Assembly: GCA_964655175.1 (NCBI GenBank)
Contig: CAZZLY010000053.1
Span: 1 to 19,420, forward strand
Length of the DNA: 19,420 bases
DNA from: JAIOPA01 sp964655175
Lineage (GTDB): Bacteria; Eisenbacteria; RBG-16-71-46
Reading direction: 5' to 3'
Below, piece by piece: positions 1-6,296 of the stretch (the stretch's first letter is position 1; the number at the start of each line of letters is the position of its first letter). The notes beneath the pieces are model-generated. The model searched no databases. It worked only from the letters and a program-made list of their open reading frames with translations, and was not told the origin of the DNA. A program made the position numbers and the translations under genes.

Positions 1-157
1 GCGCGGGGCTGCACGTGATCGCCGGCACGCTCTGGATGCGGAAGATCATGCCCGTCGAATCGGGGCACGTGGCGTTCGGGTACTGCGCCGCCGTGGCGAC
101 GCCCGCGAAGCTCAGCAGAGCCGCGACCGCCAGGAATCGGGTGAACAACTTGCGCAT
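1..157 (-). CDS. Secreted protein of unknown function, N-terminal fragment (runs off window)
   Basis: The start ATG lies at 157-155. About 52 residues are visible before the window edge. They begin MRKLFTRFLAVAALLSFAGV and read as a Sec signal peptide with probable cleavage after the Ala-rich ATAA region, followed by a mature start near QYPNATCPDSTG. A GAGGGG ribosome-binding site at 171-166 sits 8 bases before the ATG, which supports this start. The mature part has two cysteines but is too short to assign a family. The ...MIFRIQ... segment faintly recalls OB-fold or lamin-tail exported proteins, but I would not name it on that. The gene lies beyond the operon terminator at 469-495 and so is probably a separate transcription unit. 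The exported call is fairly sure; the function is unknown. Confidence 0.75.
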   Translation of the reverse strand, partial: MRKLFTRFLAVAALLSFAGVATAAQYPNATCPDSTGMIFRIQSVPAITCSPA

Positions 158-319
158 GGTGTGAACCCCTCGTTGCAGGTGGACTGAAGGAACGAGAAAC
201 GCGATCAGGGGCCGGACGACGGTGCGTCGTGAACCTCGATTTCAGGCACGGCTCGAGGCACGCGGGGACGTCGGCGTCCTCCGGCCCCTGCCTTCCGGGA
301 CCGGGAATGGAACCCGGTG

Positions 320-348
320 ATGATACCGAGCCCGAGCGCCAAGTCGAA
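320..348 (-). promoter_or_regulatory. Weak candidate promoter for the left-edge secreted protein gene
   Basis: On the minus strand a TATCAT -10 box (325-320, one mismatch to TATAAT) lies 17 bases from TTCGAC (348-343), which is a poor -35 match. The leader would be about 155 bases long. The position between the terminator and the gene is right, but the -35 is weak. Confidence 0.3.
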
Positions 349-468
349 GTGTTTTCATTGTTTCGGCGGTGTTTCATCGTCCACGGGATCCGCCCGCGTG
401 GCCCATCCGGCAGGCCCCGGGCCCGGGGCGCCCCCCCGCCCGGCGGTCCGACGTGGCCGGAAAAGCAC

Positions 469-495
469 CGGCCCCCGCGGGTCTCGCGGGGGCCG
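469..495 (-). terminator. Rho-independent terminator of the five-gene outer-membrane operon
   Basis: A perfect 11-bp stem, CGGCCCCCGCG (469-479) pairing with CGCGGGGGCCG (485-495), encloses a 5-base loop. On the minus strand the hairpin is followed by GTGCTTTT, a short U tract. It lies about 70 bases beyond the last stop codon of the operon (564) and separates the operon from the next minus-strand gene. Confidence 0.8.
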
Positions 496-563
496 AACCT
501 GCTGCCCGACTTGGAATCACGCGACCGGCACCCTCCCGGCCGCAAGGGTGGTACCCGCACCCC

Positions 564-2090
564 TCAGGGCCGGTCGAGTCCGAGGAGTCGGTAGATGTTG
601 GTGATGAAACGGGCCGCCGCACCCGCCACGGTGCCGGCCCCGACCGGGGGCACGGCGCTGCCCGGGGGCATGCACACGACCACCGCCCGGCCGCCGCCCG
701 GCTGCACCACGTTCATGCCGACCGCGGTGCTGTCGCCGAACGCCGGCGTGAGCGTGCCCGGGGCGCCCCACAGCACGACCTCGCTGCGATCGAGGTAGGC
801 GAACTGCCGCAGGCCGCCCGCCTCGCCCGTGCGCACCGAGAAGCCGCGCGTGTAAACCGAGTCGCGCGCGATCGTCGTGCCCAGCGGGATGCGCGGCAGG
901 AACACGCTGTTGCCCGCGTTACCGAAGCCGATCGAGCTGTCCGCGAACGTCGCGGTGGTGACGAACGCGCTCACGAGCCCGCGCGAGTGCAGCACGGTGC
1001 GCGCGAAGTCCTCGCTCAGCGGTCCGGTCGCGTTGCGGCCGCCGAACAGATAGAGCCCGTCCAGGTAGAAGCGCCCGCCCGTGCGCACGTAGTCGGCGAT
1101 GCCGGGCTCGGCGACGTCCAGCAGCGTCGAGAACCCCAGTTCGTTGCCGCGGTACCAGACCACGCTCTCGAACAGCTTGAACGTCTGCAGGTAGTCCTCG
1201 GCGGTCTTGAACGGCTGCGTCGTGTCGAGGCGCAGCACCGTGTACTGATTGGCGGCGAGTCCCACGCGCGCGCACGAGTTCGTGTACAGGGTGTCGTAGC
1301 GGAGGTTGGCGCTGTTCGTGCGCGGCACGTCGTCCACGATGAGCAACCGCGCGCGCGTGCCCGTCACCGGACGGCGCACGAACCACTGACAGCTGTCGAG
1401 CGGGCCCGCCATGCCGCCGTCGTCGATCGCGCGGATGTACAGCTTGCGCGACGTCGCGAGCGGCCCGGTCGTGGGGACCGCACCGAAGCGGTCGGTGGGC
1501 ATGGTGAACGCACGCGCCGTCGTGATCTCGGGTGTGGCCTCGCGGCCATCGAGCCACACGAGGAAGCGCAGCTTCGACTCGTCGCCGTCGGGGTCGGTGC
1601 CCGTCCAGACCACGCTCACCGAGGCGAACGTCGTGTCGGTGACGAGCGGCTTGGTGGTCAGTCGCGTGATCGGCGGCAGGTTGCGGAACTGGAACGTCTG
1701 CACCGGCGGCGCCGGATCGCGCAGCCCCGCGTCGTCGATGGCGCGCACCGAGAACGAGGGCGCGGTGTAACCGGCGGGCGAGTACACGGTGAACGTCGAG
1801 TCGGTGAGCGTGGTCGCGTGCCAACCGGTGTCGGCGGGGCTGACGTTGCCGGCCGGGTTGTCGAGACGCCACTCGTAGGACGCCACCGAACCGTCGGCAT
1901 CGGTGCCGTACCAATAGAGGTGCACGACGTGGTTGACCGTGTCCACGGGACCGTTCACGAACAGCACGGTGCGCGGCGGCTGGTTCGCGTTGAACGAACC
2001 CGTGAGCTTCTTGGACACGCCGCAACCGGCCGCGGCCAGCAGGACGCCCGCGGTGACGCACACGACGAGGGTCGCGAGCAGACGTCTCAC
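564..2090 (-). CDS. Lipoprotein with two Ig-like domains and an amidotransferase-like C-terminal region
   Basis: This 508-residue protein probably starts at GTG 2090-2088, because the signal peptide ends in the lipobox LAAAGC (Cys23) and GGGAGGG sits 6 bases upstream. A longer open frame upstream has Arg/Gly-rich shadow composition. Two Ig/FN3/PKD-like units follow, at residues about 38-135 and 136-240. Each carries a TD(A/P)DG turn (TDADGS near 63, TDPDGD near 165) and an AIDD(A/G)G strand near 117 and 221. From about residue 246 (RLLIVDD) to the end, an alternating alpha/beta pattern with ESVVWYRG and YVRTGGRFYLDG looks like a class-I glutamine-amidotransferase/ThuA-type fold. I see no catalytic Cys-His pair, so a binding role is as likely as catalysis. 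The start overlaps the upstream stop by GTGA, suggesting translational coupling. It is the last gene of the operon. Location is inferred to be the outer membrane; substrate unknown. Confidence 0.82.
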   Translation of the reverse strand: MRRLLATLVVCVTAGVLLAAAGCGVSKKLTGSFNANQPPRTVLFVNGPVDTVNHVVHLYWYGTDADGSVASYEWRLDNPAGNVSPADTGWHATTLTDSTFTVYSPAGYTAPSFSVRAIDDAGLRDPAPPVQTFQFRNLPPITRLTTKPLVTDTTFASVSVVWTGTDPDGDESKLRFLVWLDGREATPEITTARAFTMPTDRFGAVPTTGPLATSRKLYIRAIDDGGMAGPLDSCQWFVRRPVTGTRARLLIVDDVPRTNSANLRYDTLYTNSCARVGLAANQYTVLRLDTTQPFKTAEDYLQTFKLFESVVWYRGNELGFSTLLDVAEPGIADYVRTGGRFYLDGLYLFGGRNATGPLSEDFARTVLHSRGLVSAFVTTATFADSSIGFGNAGNSVFLPRIPLGTTIARDSVYTRGFSVRTGEAGGLRQFAYLDRSEVVLWGAPGTLTPAFGDSTAVGMNVVQPGGGRAVVVCMPPGSAVPPVGAGTVAGAAARFITNIYRLLGLDRP

Positions 2091-4108
2091 TGGAGACCCT
2101 CCCGATCCGACTTCACGATCAGCACCTTGCCCACCTGGGTCTTGCCCCCGGTACGGTCCTCGACGGACCACATGTAAAGGCCCGTGGCGGCCGCCTGACC
2201 TCGCCGCGTGACCAGGTCCCATCCGAACGACGCGCCCGACAGCGTGGCCGGCAGGTCGCTCGCGGGGTTGTACACGCCGCGCGCGTTGGCGCCCGTGTAC
2301 GTGGCCCCGTCGAACTCGTACTCGTACACGAGGTCGCCCGCCAGGGTGAACAGGCGGATCGTGCAGCGCGCGGGCAGATTGGCGAACCACAGGTAGTGGT
2401 CGCGCACGCCGCGCCCCTGATCCCATTTCGCCTCGACGCGATACGGGTTGGGGAACACGACCACGCCGCCGCTGCGCTCACCCGCGCGCGGCATCGGGAT
2501 GATCATGACCTCGTTCTGCGTGCGGCCGCTCTCGAGCGACTCGATCTCGGTCGTGCCGAGGTCGTACGCGGTCACCGCGGCGTAGGTCTTGAAGCCGTTG
2601 CGCACGTTCGCGAGCGTGTACTTGTAATGATAGGTCACGCCGTCGATCACGACCGGCGTCGCCAGCCGGATGGCGTCGAGCGTGGTGTTGAACCCGGTCG
2701 TGTCGTGCGGTGCGGTGGCGAGGTCGAACTGCGCGACCAGCCGCAGATCCTCGCGATCGTTGCCGGCGTACAGGCGGTAACCCTCGAAGTCGCGCGGGTT
2801 CGGGCTGGTGGGATCCTCGAACAGCTCCGGCGAGTCATCGAAGAAGAAGTCCATCGCGTTGTCGCGCGCGACCATCTTGAGGCGCGGCGAGGGCGGCGGC
2901 ACGGGCACGATGTAATTGAGGTCGTAGGCGCGCTGCGCGGTGCGGGCGCGCTTGATGAGCTCGGCGTCGGTGGTCGCCCCCAGATACACGAAGTCCACCT
3001 CGAGGCTGTCGCCCGGGTTCACCTGGTTGATCGGTCCGGCCGCGACCAGCTCGACCGGATCGCCGTCGCGCGGCGAGAGGTCGGTGGGCAGCGGATTGAG
3101 GATCGTCTTGGTGCCCGCGCTCATGATCGCGTAACGCTCGCGGTCCTCGTCCTTGGCCGTGTCGCCGGGCGCGTAGTTCCAGGCCGCCATGGTGACGCCA
3201 CGGCCGGGATCGCTCACGCGCCCCGGACGGATGCCCAGCAGCTTCACGCCCACGAGTTCCGGCGTGACCGAGTAGTTGCAGCTGTTGGGGATCGGCACGC
3301 TGGTGCAGTAGCGCTCGGTGAACATGCTCAGCGAATCCACCCAGCCGATCTGCTTCTTCTTGAACCACGTGCTGCCGGGCGGCCAGTTGGCGAAGTTGTT
3401 CTTGGGGCCGCTCGCGAGCTCGTTGTAGAGCCCGAGCCACGCGTTGCGCAGCGGCGCGCCCGTGTTCTTGATCACCCAGTGGAAGAACACCATGTGCTTG
3501 TAGTCGGCGAACGACCACGAGTAGTTCTCCTGCCGCACCGTGATGCCGAGCGGGCGGTGATCCTCGCGATCGTTGGTCGTGCGCTTGGGCAACAGGTCGT
3601 CGAACGCGCCGATGACGTCGCGCTCGCTCACGGCCTGCGGCGAATAGCGGCGATTGTTGGGCAGCGACGAGCGCACGCTCATCCGGTCGCCCTCGGGCGA
3701 CCATTCGGTCACGCTCTGCGCGGCCTGGCTCGTCGAGCCGTCCACCGCACCGGTGGTCACACCGAAGAACGCGCCGTTCGCATCGGCCGCGAGCGCGCCC
3801 ACCCACAGGCCACCGCGCACGAGGTGCTCGTGCCCCGAACCGACCGGGTACTCCATGGACGGCGTGCGGACCGCGAAGTTGTTGCCGATGAATCCGTAGT
3901 TCGTGAGGTTGAGGCTCATCAGGTTGAGATCGCGACCGGCCTCGTCGCGCCCCGAGATGAGCGACACGTACACGCGCGTGCTGGTGTCCGACACCGCGGC
4001 GGGGACCGCGACCGCGCCGGGCGCACCGTGCGGCTCACGCGGATCCACGGCCGCCCGCGCCACGACGGGCAGGGCGAGCATCAGGGCGAGGCTCCACACG
4101 CGCCGCAT
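2087..4108 (-). CDS. Large secreted protein with FN3-like region and C-terminal FlgD-Ig-like domain
   Basis: This 673-residue protein starts at ATG 4108-4106, chosen because MRRVWSLALMLALPVVARA is a clear signal peptide and GGAGG lies 8 bases upstream. A conserved N-terminal block near residues 66-106 (TNYGFIGNNF, SGHEHLVRGGLWVGAL) is shared with the paralogue at 9192-11159. An FN3-like region follows around 450-545 (DFEGYRLYAGND). The last ~110 residues, from VVVFPNPYRVEA to GKVLIVKSD, form a FlgD-Ig-like domain of the kind common at the C-termini of secreted proteins in FCB-group bacteria, where it is often compared with type IX secretion tails. The start overlaps the upstream stop by one base (TGATG). 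Family membership of the tail is recognised by eye; the N-terminal half has no family I can name. Likely exported and cell-surface, working with the receptor and barrel of the same operon. Confidence 0.85.
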   Translation of the reverse strand: MRRVWSLALMLALPVVARAAVDPREPHGAPGAVAVPAAVSDTSTRVYVSLISGRDEAGRDLNLMSLNLTNYGFIGNNFAVRTPSMEYPVGSGHEHLVRGGLWVGALAADANGAFFGVTTGAVDGSTSQAAQSVTEWSPEGDRMSVRSSLPNNRRYSPQAVSERDVIGAFDDLLPKRTTNDREDHRPLGITVRQENYSWSFADYKHMVFFHWVIKNTGAPLRNAWLGLYNELASGPKNNFANWPPGSTWFKKKQIGWVDSLSMFTERYCTSVPIPNSCNYSVTPELVGVKLLGIRPGRVSDPGRGVTMAAWNYAPGDTAKDEDRERYAIMSAGTKTILNPLPTDLSPRDGDPVELVAAGPINQVNPGDSLEVDFVYLGATTDAELIKRARTAQRAYDLNYIVPVPPPSPRLKMVARDNAMDFFFDDSPELFEDPTSPNPRDFEGYRLYAGNDREDLRLVAQFDLATAPHDTTGFNTTLDAIRLATPVVIDGVTYHYKYTLANVRNGFKTYAAVTAYDLGTTEIESLESGRTQNEVMIIPMPRAGERSGGVVVFPNPYRVEAKWDQGRGVRDHYLWFANLPARCTIRLFTLAGDLVYEYEFDGATYTGANARGVYNPASDLPATLSGASFGWDLVTRRGQAAATGLYMWSVEDRTGGKTQVGKVLIVKSDREGLQ

Positions 4109-5295
4109 CACTTGCGCCTCCGATAGCGCAGGATCTGCGCACGACCGCGGTCCGCGACGTAGGCGAGCGAGTCGTCCACCGCGATCCCGACCGGATCGAG
4201 CAGCGGCAGACCGTCGGCGTTCGTCTCGACGTCCACGCGCTGGATGTACTCGCCGTTGCCGTTGTAACGCAGCACGCGCCGGTTGTCGCGATCCACGATG
4301 TAGAAGAAGCCGGCCAGATCGCTCGCGACCGCCTCGGGGTGGTTGAGGTTCGAGCCCGTGGCCTGACCGTCGACGCGCACGAGGCTGCCGCCGATGACCG
4401 CGGTCGAGACGCCCTTGACCTGGTTGTTGCCACGGTCGGCGACGTAGAGCGGGTTCGTGCCGATGCGCGCCCAGTGGATGCCGCGCGGATCCGAGACCGA
4501 CGAGGCGCCCGAACCGTCGAACACGACCCACGACGTGTCGCGGTGCCACTCGGTGGTGCCGGGCATGTTGGCGTCGGCGATGCCCGGGTACTTGGGACCG
4601 CGGCTGTAACGGTAGATGCGCGACACGAACTTGCGCGTGCGGATGCGCGCGTCGGTCACGAGCGTGTCGAGCACGACCGCGAGCCCGCTCACGTACACGC
4701 GGCCCTGCTCGTCGGCGGCGATGCCGAACGGCATGGCCATGGTCGTGTCGGTGAACGTGGACAGCGTGTCGCCGCCACCCAGGCCGTACTCGCGCACGCG
4801 CCACGTCGACAGGTAGTCGCGGATCTGGTTGCGGCGCGGCGTGGTGTTGATCGTGGACGGGGTCGGGTCGGCCTCGCAGGTGCCGCGCACGACGTCGAAC
4901 TTGGCGCGACAGGTGTCACCCTGATCGAGCACGAACAGCTTGTTCGTGGCGGCCGCGATCGCGACCGGGTTGTAGAGCGCCCGCATGGGATCGAAGTACG
5001 GCGCACCGATCGGCTCGGGGCGGGTGATCGGGAACAGCTTCACCTCGCCGCGCGGCGTCTCGGGCCCGCCCGTGCCGCCGCGATTGAACAGCACGAACAG
5101 CTGGTTGCCCTGACCCTGCGTGATGACCAGGTCCTGCACGCCGTCCATGCCCTTCCACGTCGCGAGCATGCCGTAGCTCTGATCGCTCGGGACCTCGCGA
5201 CCGGGATGCTCGGTCGGCAATTCGAAACTCCCGCCGCAGCCCGCCAGCGCGAGCGCAGCGACCGTGGCCCACAGGCCGAGGATCGGACGACGCAT
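4108..5295 (-). CDS. NHL-repeat beta-propeller lipoprotein
   Basis: This 395-residue protein starts at ATG 5295-5293. The signal peptide ends in the lipobox LALAGC with Cys20, and GAGGT lies just upstream of the start. Several propeller blades of NHL type are visible: MPFGIAADEQGRVYVSG, SDPRGIHWARIG...LYVADRGNNQVKG, LNHPEAVASDLAGFFYIVDR with DNRRVLRYNGNGEYIQRVD, and DPVGIAVDDSLAYVADRGRA. Such propellers are usually protein- or ligand-binding scaffolds rather than enzymes. It overlaps both neighbours by one base in TGATG junctions, so it is co-translated with the PorV-like barrel upstream and the FlgD-tailed protein downstream. Inferred location is the periplasmic or outer face of the outer membrane, as an accessory binding subunit. 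The fold call is confident; the ligand is unknown. Confidence 0.87.
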   Translation of the reverse strand: MRRPILGLWATVAALALAGCGGSFELPTEHPGREVPSDQSYGMLATWKGMDGVQDLVITQGQGNQLFVLFNRGGTGGPETPRGEVKLFPITRPEPIGAPYFDPMRALYNPVAIAAATNKLFVLDQGDTCRAKFDVVRGTCEADPTPSTINTTPRRNQIRDYLSTWRVREYGLGGGDTLSTFTDTTMAMPFGIAADEQGRVYVSGLAVVLDTLVTDARIRTRKFVSRIYRYSRGPKYPGIADANMPGTTEWHRDTSWVVFDGSGASSVSDPRGIHWARIGTNPLYVADRGNNQVKGVSTAVIGGSLVRVDGQATGSNLNHPEAVASDLAGFFYIVDRDNRRVLRYNGNGEYIQRVDVETNADGLPLLDPVGIAVDDSLAYVADRGRAQILRYRRRK

Positions 5296-6296
5296 CAGAA
5301 CCTCACTCCCAACGACATGCGATGCACGGCGCCGAGCGGTCCGCCATCGGTGTAGGCGTAGTCGAGCGCCCCGCGCAGGTTCGCGAAGTTCCCGTTGAAG
5401 CCGGCGCCCGCGGACAGCTTGAGCGCGTCGGCCCCGAAGTTGTAGCCGCCGCGCAGCGCGAACGTGCCGTGGAACAGCCACTCCGCCCCGGCCTTCACGA
5501 GCCGCTCGTTGTCGGCGGGCTGGTTGACCTCGAACGAGGTCGTCAGGCGCTGCACATCGTTCTCGATGGGCTCGAACGCGACGCCGTAGCGGAACATGAG
5601 CGGCGGATCGAAGCCGTCGTACTGCGCGCTGGACCCGTCGTAGGGCGAGACGTACACGCCCGAGGGCCGCAGCGACGGACCGAAGTTCGTGAGCGAGGTG
5701 GCGATGCGCACGCTGCCCAGGCCCAGGTAGTAGATCGAGCCGACGTCGAACAGCACGGCCTGCGTGGTGGGCCCCCCGACCTGCGAACCCAGATCCTCGC
5801 GCACGTACTTCATGCCGACGCCGACGAGCAGCTTGTCGGTCCAGCGACGCGAGTACGCGCCGCCCATGACGAGGTCGGAGTACGAGAACTGCCGGCCGGT
5901 GCCGAAGGGATGCAGTTCGCTGGTCTCGTCGATGCGCGTGCCGAGCACGCCCATCTGCAACGCGAGCGAGCCGCCGAAGCGGCGCGACGGCAGGATCAGC
6001 GTGACGTGGTCGTACTGCACGTCGGCCGGCCACGCGGTGTGCGAGACCGCGACCTCGCGCCGCTGCAGCGAGGCGAGACCGGCGGGGTTCCAGTACACGG
6101 CACTGGGGTCGTTGGCGACGGCGACGAACGCCTCGCCCATGCCGACCGCGCGCGCGCCGACGCCGATGCGCAGGAACGTGGCCGAGGCCGTGCCGGCGCG
6201 CTGGCCGCCGAGCGAGCCCTGCGCGGACGCGGTCGAGGCGACCACGAGCGTGGCGGCCGCGACGGCGGCCGCGAGGCGGAGCCTAGAGGTCCACAT
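5295..6296 (-). CDS. PorV/PorQ-family outer-membrane beta-barrel protein
   Basis: This 333-residue protein starts at ATG 6296-6294. GGAGGG at 6311-6306 lies 9 bases upstream. An in-frame ATG at 6326 would only prepend ten residues before the signal peptide. The signal peptide ends ASTASA, cleaving near residue 25. The mature start carries the family hallmark: FLRIGVGARAVGMGEAFVAV followed by ANDPSAVYWNPAGLA. This is typical of PorV/PorQ (UPF0164-like, FadL-related) barrels. The remainder alternates in beta strands and ends in HRMSLGVRF, with a terminal Phe as expected for BAM-inserted barrels. PorV in Bacteroidota shuttles type IX cargo and binds the SprA translocon. Here it sits between a TonB receptor and an NHL lipoprotein. 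It overlaps the receptor gene by 14 bases. I infer a partner barrel for the receptor or for export of the FlgD-tailed product. Confidence 0.9.
   Translation of the reverse strand: MWTSRLRLAAAVAAATLVVASTASAQGSLGGQRAGTASATFLRIGVGARAVGMGEAFVAVANDPSAVYWNPAGLASLQRREVAVSHTAWPADVQYDHVTLILPSRRFGGSLALQMGVLGTRIDETSELHPFGTGRQFSYSDLVMGGAYSRRWTDKLLVGVGMKYVREDLGSQVGGPTTQAVLFDVGSIYYLGLGSVRIATSLTNFGPSLRPSGVYVSPYDGSSAQYDGFDPPLMFRYGVAFEPIENDVQRLTTSFEVNQPADNERLVKAGAEWLFHGTFALRGGYNFGADALKLSAGAGFNGNFANLRGALDYAYTDGGPLGAVHRMSLGVRF

Larger units (their letters stand above)
158..563. other. Intergenic region of 406 bases without a supported gene
   Basis: This stretch holds the operon terminator (469-495) and probably the promoter and leader of the left-edge secreted-protein gene. 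A locally AT-rich patch at about 349-377 contains two near-copies of GTGTTTCAT. A small hairpin (ACCGGG at 300-305 pairing with CCCGGT at 313-318) lies in the presumed leader. Open frames crossing it are Pro/Arg/Gly-rich and lack credible starts, so I see no coding sequence. Confidence 0.6.

Noticed and set aside
349..377. Two near-copies of GTGTTTCAT as a repeat or CRISPR-like element
   Set aside because: Only two short imperfect copies in an AT-rich promoter-like patch; no array structure.
369..2177. Plus-strand open frame of about 600 codons over the Ig-domain lipoprotein
   Set aside because: Low-complexity Arg/Ala/His composition and no start signals; antisense shadow.
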